A stretch of DNA of 64,000 bases. It comes from Thermomonospora catenispora (lineage in GTDB: Bacteria; Actinomycetota; Actinomycetes; Streptosporangiales; Streptosporangiaceae). Location of the stretch: NCBI RefSeq assembly GCF_006363815.1, contig NZ_RRYT01000005.1, positions 62,001 to 126,000 on the forward strand, read 5' to 3'. Every line of letters begins with the position of its first letter. Position 1 is the stretch's first letter. Made by a program: the position numbers and the translations under genes. A model generated the notes under the pieces. The model was not told the origin of the DNA. It searched no databases and saw only the letters and a program-made list of their open reading frames with translations. Shown here in pieces: positions 9,292-20,802 of this stretch.

Positions 9292-9598
9292 CGGGCAGCT
9301 CCTTGGGCTCTGCGATCGGGGGGCCGCTCGGCGTGCGGCCTGACGTCTCGTTGTGCTTCGCCGGCGGCACCGGGTCGTACCCGCCGCGGTGGAACGGGTG
9401 GCAGCGGCCGATCCGGCACACCGTCAGCCAGCTCCCGCGCAGGGCCCCGTGGATCCGTAGGGCCTCCAGGGAGTAGGCGCTGCAGGTGGGCTGGAAGCGG
9501 CACTGGTTCCCCAGCAGCGGGCTGAGGAACTTCCGGTAGCCGCGAACGAAGAGCATGAGGAGACGGGCGGCCAAAGACACCCGCTTGTCGTTCGTCAT
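9284..9598 (-). CDS. yidD: Membrane protein insertion efficiency factor YidD
   Basis: Small membrane-associated protein that helps YidC-dependent insertion. The 104 residues start at ATG 9598. The signature GYRKFLSPLLGNQCRFQPTCS, with its conserved cysteines, and the following SAYSLEALRIHG and GRCHPFHRGGYDPVP are diagnostic. The C-terminal 25 residues are proline-rich and variable. The gene lies between rnpA (16 bp upstream) and yidC (8-bp overlap), its usual place. The frame is open further upstream but that part overlaps rnpA and has no ribosome site. Confidence 0.95.
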   Translation of the reverse strand: MTNDKRVSLAARLLMLFVRGYRKFLSPLLGNQCRFQPTCSAYSLEALRIHGALRGSWLTVCRIGRCHPFHRGGYDPVPPAKHNETSGRTPSGPPIAEPKELPGA

Positions 9599-9614
9599 GT
9601 CCGCCAGCGACCCC

Positions 9615-10034
9615 CTAGGCCCGTCGCCGCAGCAGCCGGTCCAGCGCCGACTCGAGATCCTTGGCCAGCTCGTCGTGACGCGCCGATGCCGCGGCCGGAT
9701 TGGCGCGTACCACAAGCAGGCTACCCGGCGGCAACCGGTCCAGGTGCCGGGCGACCAGGTGCCGAAGTCGGCGGCGGACTTTGTTGCGGACGACGGCGTT
9801 GCCGACGTTGCGGCCGACGATGAAGCCGACGCGGGGGAGGTCGTCGTCCGTGCGGCGCGCAGCCGGGACCGCCGCCCGACCGTTCGCCTTGGGGCGCGGG
9901 GCGGGGGGAGCGTGGGCTGTGTCATCCCGGCGCAGCAGGTGAACGACGACATGAGGACGTCCGGCGCGGCGACCGCGCCGGACGGTCAAGGTGAACTCGT
10001 CCCGCCGCCGCATCCGGTGACCGGAGGGCAGCAT
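9615..10034 (-). CDS. rnpA: Ribonuclease P protein component
   Basis: Protein subunit of RNase P, which matures tRNA 5' ends together with the RNA subunit (not in this window). The 139-residue form starts at ATG 10034 (MLPSGHRMRRRDEF), giving the normal N-terminus; the frame extends 22 codons upstream without support. The RNR signature is seen as GRNVGNAVVRNKVRRRLRHL. A basic insert (PPAPRPKANGRAAVPAARR) separates the first strands. It follows rpmH by 13 bp in the classic rpmH-rnpA pair. Confidence 0.95.
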   Translation of the reverse strand: MLPSGHRMRRRDEFTLTVRRGRRAGRPHVVVHLLRRDDTAHAPPAPRPKANGRAAVPAARRTDDDLPRVGFIVGRNVGNAVVRNKVRRRLRHLVARHLDRLPPGSLLVVRANPAAASARHDELAKDLESALDRLLRRRA

Positions 10035-10047
10035 GGGGCGGTGCGGG

Positions 10048-10185
10048 TCAGACCGAGATGCGAGCGCGGCCCTTGCGCCGGCGCGCGGCGAGGATCGCAC
10101 GGCCCGCCCGGGTGCGCATGCGCAGCCGGAACCCGTGCTTCTTGTGGCGGCGGCGGTTGTTCGGCTGGTACGTACGCTTGCTCAC
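10048..10185 (-). CDS. rpmH: 50S ribosomal protein L34
   Basis: L34 of the large ribosomal subunit, 45 residues and highly basic. The sequence begins [18 protein letters not shown] and continues [20 protein letters not shown], the invariant L34 pattern. The GTG start is at 10185. It is the first gene of the leftward rpmH-rnpA-yidD-yidC-khpB set and is divergent from dnaA. Confidence 0.97.
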   Translation of the reverse strand: MSKRTYQPNNRRRHKKHGFRLRMRTRAGRAILAARRRKGRARISV

Positions 10186-10807
10186 TCGAGACTCCAGTGT
10201 GGTGCTGCGGTCGCGTGATCCCTGCAGGCCGTGGCGCCTGAGGTGGTTGGGTTGTGCGGTCGCACTCGGCGAGCGCGTCCGGTCCCCCGCAGCGGGGGCC
10301 CGCCTGGCTCGCCCGGACCGCTCGCCCCCATCGAGGGTACTTGCCGCCCATGAGGGACAGGCGCTCCTGGTCACGGAAGGCGGGCACGCGTGATCGCCGC
10401 CGATACGACTCGACCGTAGAACGGTACGCCCCGTCCGCCGCCGGGTCAAACCGATGCGGTCCCGGGGGCGGGCCGTCTACACTGCGGGGGACGGCGTGCG
10501 ACGTTCGCACGGTGCCCGTACGGCTCTCGCATGGATCGGGCGGTTGATGTTGCGGCCACCCGTCGGCACCCACTACCGTCACCGGGCGAGCTCGGTTCCA
10601 GTCCGCCGCACGAGCCGCCACGCGCACCGGCGCCTCCAGGAATCTCCCCTCCGGACCCCACTCGCCAGCAGAGTTTTACACAGCCTCCTGTGCGGTTTTG
10701 CACAGGGTGTGGACAACTCTGTGGATGACGCGTGAGAGAGTAAGTCCCCTGCGATAGGAGTCCAGATTTGGGACTCTGGTTACGGCGAATGGGGAGGGAT
10801 GTGGCGT
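10186..10807. promoter_or_regulatory. rpmH-dnaA divergent regulatory region
   Basis: About 620 bp without a gene, expected to hold the rpmH and dnaA promoters. Near its right end are two DnaA-box-like sites, TGTGGACAA (10708-10716, the complement of TTGTCCACA) and TGTGGATGA (10720-10728), which suit DnaA autoregulation. A 7-bp inverted repeat (CCTGTGC ... GCACAGG, 10687-10706) lies just upstream. The dnaA ribosome site GGGAGGG is at about 10792-10798. Confidence 0.65.
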
Positions 10808-12796
10808 ATGGACGGTCGTGACCTCGCGTCGGTGTGGGCCCGTACGCTGGCCGCTCTCTCCGAGGGGGACCTGCCGCCCAGTTACCGGGCCTGGCTGCCT
10901 CTGGTGCGCCCGCTTGCGCTGGTAGAAGGCACCGCCCTGCTGGCCGCCCCCAACGAGTTCGCCAAGGACGCGCTGGAGACCCGGCTGCGCGGCCTGATCA
11001 CTCAGGCGCTGTCCAAGGAGCTCGGCCGGGAGATCTTCGTGGCGGTCACCGTCCAGCCCGAGCCGCCCCAGCCGCCGGCCGAGCAGCAGTCCGCCGAGCG
11101 CCGGCCGGAGCCGCCGGAGGGGGCCTACGGAGGGCAGTCCCGGCCGGAAGTTATCCACAGCTCCGGCCGCCCCGGTGGATATCCCGAGGACTCCTATCCC
11201 CAAGGGGGCCAGGGCTACCCGTGGAGCCGTGAGCAGCCCCCCGGCTATGAGGGCGGCGGGTACGACGCCTCCCACCCCACGGGCCGGCCCCCCGCCTACG
11301 CCGCTCAGGGACGGCATGCGGCGCCGCCCGTCCACCATGACGACGACCGCGGCCGGGACGACGCGCCGCCGTGGGGCCGGGCGCCTCATCTCGCCGACCG
11401 GCCGTCGGGCGCGCCGCATTATGAGGACCGCTACGACGATGCGCAGCGTCCCGGCGCCGAGCCGCCGCACGCCGCCCGGGACCACGGCCGGCCCTACGAC
11501 GACGCCGAGCACCGGATGTCCGCCGGCGGGCGGCACCGCGCCGACGACGCGCCGCCCGGGCAGGGTCCGCAGCAGTACGAGGAGGGGTACCCCCGCGCCG
11601 CCTCGCCCGGCCCCTACGGGCCGGGACCGGGCGACGGCCGCGACCAGGGTCCCCGGCACGGGGAGGGCCGCGGCGAGCGGCCGGGGGACGGCGATGCCGA
11701 ACAGCCGTCGTGGCAGGCGCGTCGCCCCGCGGGCGAGCAGCCCAAGCCCGGGTCCGAGCACGCCCGGCTGAACCCCAAGTACACGTTCGAGACGTTCGTC
11801 ATCGGGTCCTCCAACCGGTTCGCCCACGCCGCCGCCGTCGCGGTGGCCGAGCAGCCGGCCAAGGCCTACAACCCGCTGTTCATCTACGGGGACTCCGGGC
11901 TGGGCAAGACGCACCTGCTGCACGCGATCGGCCACTACGCGCAGAGCCTGTTCAGCGGGGCGCGGGTGCGTTATGTGAGCTCGGAGGAGTTCACCAACGA
12001 CTTCATCAACGCCATCCGCGACGGCAAGGCCGACGGGTTCCGCCGCCGCTACCGGGACATCGACATCCTCCTGGTCGACGACATCCAGTTCCTGGAGGGC
12101 AAGGAGCAGACCCAGGAGGAGTTCTTCCACACCTTCAACACCCTGCACAACGCCAGCAAGCAGATCGTGATCTCCAGCGACCGGCCGCCCAAGGACCTGG
12201 TGACGCTGGAGGACCGGCTGCGCAACCGGTTCGAGTGGGGCCTGACCACCGACGTGCAGCCGCCGGAGCTGGAGACCCGGATCGCGATCCTGCAGAAGAA
12301 GGCCCGCCAGGAGGGTCTGGCGGTGCCGCCGGACGTGGTGGAGTTCATCGCCTCGCAGATCGCCACCAACATCCGTGAGCTGGAGGGGGCGCTGATCAGG
12401 GTCACCGCCTACGCCAGCCTCAACCGGCAGTCGGTGGACATGCGGGTGGCCGAGACGGTGCTCAAGGACCTGATCCCCAACGACACCGGTCCGGAGATCA
12501 CCGCGAGCCTGATCATGGCGCAGACGGTGGAGTACTTCGGCACCACCATCGAGGACCTGTGCGGCCCCTCCCGGTCCCGGATGCTGGTGACCGCCCGGCA
12601 GATCGCCATGTACCTGTGCCGGGAGCTGACCGACCTGTCGCTGCCCAAGATCGGCGCGCAGTTCGGCGGACGCGATCACACCACCGTCATGCACGCCGAA
12701 CGCAAGATCCGTTCGCTGATGGCCGAGCGCCGCGCCATCTACAACCAGGTCACCGAGCTCACCGGACGCATCAAGAACCAGGCCCGCAAGCGCTGA
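10808..12796 (+). CDS. dnaA: Chromosomal replication initiator DnaA
   Basis: AAA+ protein that binds DnaA boxes and melts oriC. The start at 10808 ([10 protein letters not shown]) is preferred over ATG 10799, which sits directly on the GGGAGGG ribosome site. Domain I (about 1-80) contacts the helicase machinery. Domain II (about 80-320) is a very long Pro/Gly/Asp/Arg-rich linker, as in mycelial actinomycetes. Domain III carries Walker [10 protein letters not shown] (near 360) and Walker [10 protein letters not shown]. Domain IV ends with the DNA-binding signature [12 protein letters not shown] (about 619-630). At 662 residues it is at the long end of the family because of domain II. A perfect DnaA box lies inside the coding sequence. 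Confidence 0.98.
   Translation: MDGRDLASVWARTLAALSEGDLPPSYRAWLPLVRPLALVEGTALLAAPNEFAKDALETRLRGLITQALSKELGREIFVAVTVQPEPPQPPAEQQSAERRPEPPEGAYGGQSRPEVIHSSGRPGGYPEDSYPQGGQGYPWSREQPPGYEGGGYDASHPTGRPPAYAAQGRHAAPPVHHDDDRGRDDAPPWGRAPHLADRPSGAPHYEDRYDDAQRPGAEPPHAARDHGRPYDDAEHRMSAGGRHRADDAPPGQGPQQYEEGYPRAASPGPYGPGPGDGRDQGPRHGEGRGERPGDGDAEQPSWQARRPAGEQPKPGSEHARLNPKYTFETFVIGSSNRFAHAAAVAVAEQPAKAYNPLFIYGDSGLGKTHLLHAIGHYAQSLFSGARVRYVSSEEFTNDFINAIRDGKADGFRRRYRDIDILLVDDIQFLEGKEQTQEEFFHTFNTLHNASKQIVISSDRPPKDLVTLEDRLRNRFEWGLTTDVQPPELETRIAILQKKARQEGLAVPPDVVEFIASQIATNIRELEGALIRVTAYASLNRQSVDMRVAETVLKDLIPNDTGPEITASLIMAQTVEYFGTTIEDLCGPSRSRMLVTARQIAMYLCRELTDLSLPKIGAQFGGRDHTTVMHAERKIRSLMAERRAIYNQVTELTGRIKNQARKR
11151..11159 (+). 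promoter_or_regulatory. Perfect DnaA box inside dnaA
   Basis: TTATCCACA, an exact consensus DnaA box, in the part of dnaA encoding the linker domain. It is one of few perfect boxes in the window. Confidence 0.6.
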
Positions 12797-12815
12797 CCCC
12801 GCTCACCCCGGCGAC

Positions 12816-12840
12816 CGGCGACCGGGGCGCCCGGTCGCCG
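12816..12840 (+). terminator. Hairpin after dnaA
   Basis: Perfect 10-bp stem CGGCGACCGG / CCGGTCGCCG with a 5-nt loop, 20 bp past the dnaA stop. There is no U-tract, which is common for actinomycete terminators. Confidence 0.6.
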
Positions 12841-12860
12841 AAGCCCTCCGTGCGCCGTCG

Positions 12861-12955
12861 TCTCCGCCGCTCTTCCGTCCGCCCCCTTCCCCGTCCCTCT
12901 CCTCGTCTCCTCCGCTTCCCTCTCCTCCCCCGCCCCCTCCCTCGTCCCTCCTCAT
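12861..12955 (+). other. Polypyrimidine tract next to oriC
   Basis: About 95 nt that is close to 90 percent C and T on the + strand, followed by a purine-enriched stretch (about 12980-13160). No reading frame or repeat unit explains it. It lies between the dnaA terminator and the first DnaA boxes. Confidence 0.7.
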
Positions 12956-13349
12956 CAGGGACCTCCGAGGAGACCTCCGCCTCCCGACGAGGGAGGAAGC
13001 GGAAGGACGCGAGGCGAAGGCCACGAAGGCCACCGAGACCACGAGGTCTCTTGGAGCATCCCCTGGAGCCGGCAGGGCGCCGGGAGGGGGCCGCGGAACG
13101 GAGACGGCCCGGCCGACGGGCCGCAACGCCGCAGAGCGAAGCGAAGGGCGCGAAGGGGGGGCCGGCGAGGCGCCGGAGAGACCGTCCGGGAGGGGCACGG
13201 CGGCCCGGGCGGCCACGGCACCGCGGCGGGGAGGTGAGGCCCGACGGACCGCCGGTGCCCCCCCACCGCCGGCGCCCGCACCGCTGCGGTCCGCCGGGCC
13301 GTGGGGGCGCCCCGCGGATCGTGGAGGAGGGGCGGGCGTTTTCGTTGAC

Positions 13350-13870
13350 TCGCCGGTTGTGGATGACGTGCGCGGGTGTGCTCAGGTGTGGACGACGCGT
13401 TCTGGGACGGTGTGGATTGCGGGGCCGCGGATATGGGGGGATATGCCCGAGCAGGCGCACAGCCTGGGGATAACCCTGTGGATCACCGCGGGAAAACGGT
13501 GGAAAGCCTGCGGACAGCCTGGGGACCGGCGGTGGAGAGCGTGTGGACGCGGGCTCGGGCCGCCCGAGCGCCCTGGGGACGGGGTTGGGGACATCCTGGG
13601 GATGAGTTGGGGACGGGTTGGGGATGACGCTCGGCCGAGACCGCCCTCACGGCCCTTCGAAGGGGCCTAGGGTCCACAGTGGTGGATGACGTTCCGTTGG
13701 GCTGCGGACAACTGGTGGAAAACCGGGGGACAACATGAGGACAACGTGTGGGGACGGCTCGGCCGTCCCCAGGCCCGACTGCGCCGTCCACCGGACACCC
13801 ACAGGGGCAGTGGATGAAAATGTAGGGTCTGACCTGGGCGAACGCCGGTCGTCCACAGTATCCACGGCCC
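13350..13870. other. oriC: Replication origin oriC
   Basis: The dnaA-dnaN spacer (12797-14006) contains a dense run of DnaA-box-like 9-mers in both orientations. Examples are TGTGGATGA (13358), TGTGGACGA (13387), TGTGGATTG (13411), the TGGGGATAA and TGTGGATCA pair near 13466-13485, TGTGGACGC (near 13541), a series of TTGGGGAC/CTGGGGAT words (13580-13625), GGTGGATGA (13681), and GTCCACAGT at the right edge. Most deviate from TTATCCACA or TTGTCCACA, as expected for many low-affinity sites. A comparatively AT-rich stretch (about 13885-13915, with AAGAAAAAT) beside dnaN is the candidate unwinding element. Confidence 0.9.
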
Positions 13871-14006
13871 CTATGACGAGTACTGCACCTTTTCTACTCA
13901 AGAAAAATCTCGACTCGACTCAGGGCCTGGGGACCGAGCGCCCGGCGCGCGACTCTGGGATCCTCGCCCACGATCCGAACCCGCAACCTGCAGGAGGCGT
14001 GTCCCC

Positions 14007-15134
14007 TTGAAGTTCCGCATCGACAGAGACGCCCTCGCCGACGCCGTGGCCTGGACCGCCCGGTCCCTGCCGCAGCGGCCGCCCGTGCCCGTGCTGGCCG
14101 GCATGCACATCGAGGTGACCGACCGGCTGAAGCTGTCGGCGTTCGACTACGAGGTGTCCGCTCAGGTCACCACCGACGTCGACGTGGAGGAGCCGGGCAC
14201 CGCCCTGGTCTCGGGACGGCTGCTGGCCGAGATCTCCCGCAGCCTCCCTCCCCAGCCTGTGGAGGTGACCACCGACGGGGCCAAGGTGATGCTCCGCTGC
14301 GGCAGCGCCCGGTTCACCCTGCTGACCATGCCCGTGGAGGACTACCCGTCCCTGCCGGAGATGCCGCCGGCCGCGGGCTCGGTGGGCAGTGACGAGTTCG
14401 CCGCCGCGGTCTCCCAGGTCGCCATCGCGGCCGGCAAGGACGACACCATCCCCATGCTCACCGGCGTGCGTGTGGAGATCGAGGGGGAGACCGTCACCCT
14501 GGCCTCCACCGACCGGTACCGGCTGGCGGTGCGGGAGCTGCACTGGAACCCCGAGCGCCCCGATTTCACCGCCACGGCCTTGGTGCCCGCCAAGACGCTC
14601 GCCGACACCGCCAAGTCCCTCACCCACGGCGCGGAGGTGTCGATCGCGCTCGGCGGCACGGACGGCATCGGCGAGGGGATGATCGGGTTCTCCGGCGGCG
14701 GGCGGCGGACCACCTCGCGGCTGCTGGACGGCGACTTCGTCAAGTACCGGTCGCTGCTGCCGAACGAGTACGCGGGGCTGGCCGAGGTGCAGACCGGCCC
14801 GTTCATCGAGGCGGTCAAGCGCGTGTCCCTGGTGGCCGAGCGCAACACCCCGGTGCGGCTGTCGTTCCGGCAGGGCGAGGTCGTGCTGGAGGCCGGCACC
14901 GGCGACGAGGCGCAGGCCGTGGAGGCGCTGGAGGCGTCGCTGGAGGGCGAGGACATCGACATCGCCTTCAACCCCTCGTTCCTGCTCGACGGGCTGTCGG
15001 CGATCAGCTCGGACGTGGCGCGGCTGTCGTTCACCACGCCGACCAAGCCGGCGGTGCTGACCGGCAAGCCGCCGGAGGACGGCGCCAACCCTAACTACCG
15101 GTACCTGATCATGCCCGTCCGCCTGTCCGGATGA
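14007..15134 (+). CDS. dnaN: DNA polymerase III sliding clamp (beta subunit)
   Basis: Ring-shaped processivity clamp of the replisome. The 375 residues form three homologous clamp domains; the protein begins MKFRIDRDALADAVAWTARS and ends with YRYLIMPVRLSG, the conserved C-terminal beta-clamp tail. The start is TTG at 14007, supported by AGGAGG at 13992-13997 with 9-bp spacing. It lies directly downstream of oriC and is followed by a hairpin at 15164-15194. Confidence 0.97.
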   Translation: MKFRIDRDALADAVAWTARSLPQRPPVPVLAGMHIEVTDRLKLSAFDYEVSAQVTTDVDVEEPGTALVSGRLLAEISRSLPPQPVEVTTDGAKVMLRCGSARFTLLTMPVEDYPSLPEMPPAAGSVGSDEFAAAVSQVAIAAGKDDTIPMLTGVRVEIEGETVTLASTDRYRLAVRELHWNPERPDFTATALVPAKTLADTAKSLTHGAEVSIALGGTDGIGEGMIGFSGGGRRTTSRLLDGDFVKYRSLLPNEYAGLAEVQTGPFIEAVKRVSLVAERNTPVRLSFRQGEVVLEAGTGDEAQAVEALEASLEGEDIDIAFNPSFLLDGLSAISSDVARLSFTTPTKPAVLTGKPPEDGANPNYRYLIMPVRLSG

Positions 15135-15163
15135 TCCGTCCCGGACCGGGTACCCCCAGGGCG

Positions 15164-15194
15164 CCGGTGGCGCGGACGAGCGCCGCGCCACCGG
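15164..15194 (+). terminator. Hairpin after dnaN
   Basis: Perfect 12-bp GC stem (15164-15175 with 15183-15194), 7-nt loop, 29 bp past the dnaN stop. No U-tract. Confidence 0.55.
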
Positions 15195-15400
15195 GCGACG
15201 GACCGCCCCGCCCGGCGCCCTGACCGTCCGAGACGACCCTCGGCCCCCGCCCGCGTCCGGCCCTCCCGATCTTGGGGATGATGAGGACGCTTCGGCGCAA
15301 GTCGTCCACATTCGGGAACGATCGGCGAGAGCATGACCGAGGCGTACGTCGCCGGTGCGGGCGCCCGTCGTCCGCACCGGCAGGTGAGAGGGGTTGAGCT

Positions 15401-16321
<921 letters not shown>

Positions 16322-16339
16322 CCTGGGCGGATTCGCTGA

Positions 16340-16371
16340 TCTTCCACAGTTTTCCACAGGGCTGTGGATAT
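16340..16371. promoter_or_regulatory. DnaA-box-like trio upstream of recF
   Basis: CTTCCACA (16341-16348), TTTTCCACA (16350-16358) and the opposed TGTGGATAT (16363-16371) within 32 bp, between gnd and recF. They may let DnaA influence recF transcription. Confidence 0.45.
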
Positions 16372-16418
16372 CGTGCGCCGCCCCTGGCGGTCCCGCCTCT
16401 GCCCTACCCTCGTGTCTC

Positions 16419-17633
16419 GTGCATGTGGCCCACCTGTCGCTTCAGGATTTCCGCTCGTACGCGACCGCGGAGGTCGCGCTGCGGCCGGGGGTCACCGTGT
16501 TCGTGGGGCCGAACGGGCAGGGCAAGACCAACCTGGTCGAGGCGGTCGGCTACGTCGCCACCCACGGCAGCCACCGGGTCGCCACCGACGCCCCGCTGAT
16601 CCGGCAGGGCGCCCAGCGCGCGATCGTCCGCGCCGGGGTGGTGCGCGACGACCGCAAGGCGCTGATCGAGCTGGAGATCAACCCGGGCCGGGCCAACCGC
16701 GCCCGGCTCAACCGCTCCCCCGTCCCCCGGCCGCGGGACGTGCTGGGGGTGCTGCGCACCGTGCTGTTCGCCCCCGAGGACCTGGCGCTGGTGAAGGGCG
16801 ACCCGGGGGAGCGGCGCCGGTTCCTCGACGAGCTGCTGACGGCGCGGGCCCCCCGCCATGCCGGGGTCCGCGCCGACTACGACCGGGTCCTCAAGCAGCG
16901 CAACGCGCTGCTCAAGTCCGCGGCCGCCCACCGGCGCTCCCCCGGCCCCGAGGTCCTGGCCACCCTGGAGGTGTGGGACTCCCATCTGGCCCGTCTGGGC
17001 GCGGAGCTCCTGGCCGCCCGTCTCGACCTGGTCTGGGACCTCACCCCGGCGGTCGCCAAGGCGTACGCCGCCCTCGCCCCGGGCGGCGGCGCGGTCTCCC
17101 TGGCCTACCGCACCTCCATCGGCGACCGCCTCCCCCCGCTCCCCGTCCTGGCCGCCGAGGACGGCCGTGCACCGGAGGGCGGACGGGAGCGGTCCGCCGG
17201 CGAGGCCGTGGACGGCGGGCGGGGGGTCGAGCGGGGCGCGCTGGCGGCCGCGCTGGAGGCGGCGATGCGGGACGCGCGGCGGCAGGAGCTGGAACGCGGG
17301 GTCAGCCTGGTGGGGCCGCATCGCGACGAGCTGGTGCTGCAGCTGGGCGGGCTGCCCGCCCGCGGATACGCCAGCCACGGGGAGTCCTGGTCGCTGGCGC
17401 TGGCGCTGCGGCTGGCGGCGTTCGAACTGCTGCGGGCGGACGGGGACGACCCGGTGCTGATCTTGGACGATGTGTTCGCCGAGCTGGACTCCGGGCGGCG
17501 GCGCCGGCTGGCGGAGCTGGTGGCGCCGGCCGAGCAGGTGCTCATCACCGCCGCGGTGCCCGATGACGTTCCGGCGGAGCTGAGCGGCGACTCCTTCAGC
17601 GTGGAGCACGGGGAGGTGACCCGTGTGGCGTGA
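16419..17633 (+). CDS. recF: DNA replication and repair protein RecF
   Basis: ABC-type ATPase that helps load RecA at single-strand gaps. Walker [10 protein letters not shown] is at residues 30-38, the signature region is at [18 protein letters not shown]-like residues near the C-terminal third, and Walker B is [13 protein letters not shown]. The 404 residues include a Gly/Arg/Glu-rich insert at about 230-270 ([16 protein letters not shown]), absent from most RecF proteins and probably disordered. The start is GTG 16419. The trio of DnaA-box-like sites lies upstream and dciA 144 bp downstream. Confidence 0.95.
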   Translation: MHVAHLSLQDFRSYATAEVALRPGVTVFVGPNGQGKTNLVEAVGYVATHGSHRVATDAPLIRQGAQRAIVRAGVVRDDRKALIELEINPGRANRARLNRSPVPRPRDVLGVLRTVLFAPEDLALVKGDPGERRRFLDELLTARAPRHAGVRADYDRVLKQRNALLKSAAAHRRSPGPEVLATLEVWDSHLARLGAELLAARLDLVWDLTPAVAKAYAALAPGGGAVSLAYRTSIGDRLPPLPVLAAEDGRAPEGGRERSAGEAVDGGRGVERGALAAALEAAMRDARRQELERGVSLVGPHRDELVLQLGGLPARGYASHGESWSLALALRLAAFELLRADGDDPVLILDDVFAELDSGRRRRLAELVAPAEQVLITAAVPDDVPAELSGDSFSVEHGEVTRVA

Positions 17634-17777
17634 ACGGGCCCGAGGCGCCCGCCGCCGGGCGAGCGTCGCCGGCCTCGCCGGACCGGCGGCGGGAGGCGGC
17701 GCCCCGGCGGAGGGCCGTGTCCCGGTGACCGGCGCCCCGGCGGGCGGGGCGTTCGGGAGGCGACGGGGGGTGCGCGC

Positions 17778-18410
17778 GTGAGCGACGATCCACAGGGCGG
17801 GCACGACCCACGGGGTCCCCGGGACCGAGCCCCGCACCACCCGCAGAGCCCACAGAGCCCACAGGACTCACAGAACCCGCCCGGGCCGCCCGGGCCGCGG
17901 GAGGCGCCGGACCGGGGGCCGCAGGGCGAGGACCGGGCGGGGCCCCGGCCCCTGTCCGGCATCGAGCTGGCCCGTCAGGCCCTGGCGCAGGCCCGGGCGG
18001 ACGCCCTCAAGCGCGGCACCCTCCCCGGGCAGGGCAGGCGCAAGGCCGCCCGGCCGCGGCCGGTGCGGGAGGCGGGCCGCGGCGGGGACCCCAAGCCGTT
18101 CGCCGCGGCGATCCGGGACCTGCTGGCCGACCGCGGCTGGGAGACCCGGGCGGCGGTCGGCAGGGTGTTCGGCGACTGGCCGCGGATCGTGGGGCCGGAG
18201 CTGGCCCGGCACACCAAGCCGGAGCGTTTCGAGGACGGCACGCTGACCGTCGCGGCGGACTCCACCGCGTGGGCCACCCAGGTGCGGCTGCTGGCGGGCC
18301 AGCTGGTGAAGCGGCTCAACCAGGAGCTCGGACAAGGGACGGTGACCCGGGTCAAGGTCGTGGGGCCCTCCTCGGGCCCGCGCCGCCCGGGGGCCTGGCG
18401 GGTGCGCTGA
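17778..18410 (+). CDS. dciA: DciA-family (DUF721) replicative helicase loader
   Basis: DUF721 proteins are the DciA helicase operators, the probable loaders of DnaB in bacteria lacking DnaC/DnaI; the mycobacterial homologue also sits between recF and gyrB. The first half of the 210 residues is a disordered Pro/Gln/Ser-rich region (HHPQSPQSPQDSQNPPGPPG). The KH-like DciA domain spans about 110-195, with WPRIVGPELARHTKPERFEDG and STAWATQVRLLAGQLVKRLN. The GTG start is at 17778. It is transcribed with recF and precedes gyrB by almost 400 bp. Confidence 0.88.
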   Translation: MSDDPQGGHDPRGPRDRAPHHPQSPQSPQDSQNPPGPPGPREAPDRGPQGEDRAGPRPLSGIELARQALAQARADALKRGTLPGQGRRKAARPRPVREAGRGGDPKPFAAAIRDLLADRGWETRAAVGRVFGDWPRIVGPELARHTKPERFEDGTLTVAADSTAWATQVRLLAGQLVKRLNQELGQGTVTRVKVVGPSSGPRRPGAWRVR

Positions 18411-20747
<2,337 letters not shown>

Positions 20748-20802
20748 CGGCCCCGGCCCCGCCGGCCGCATGACGTTCCGCATCTGAGAAGAGGACTTTG
20801 AA

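Noticed and set aside
10676-12694. 672-codon open frame antisense to dnaA
   Set aside because: Mirror of dnaA codons in a high-GC gene; repetitive composition, no domains, no ribosome site.
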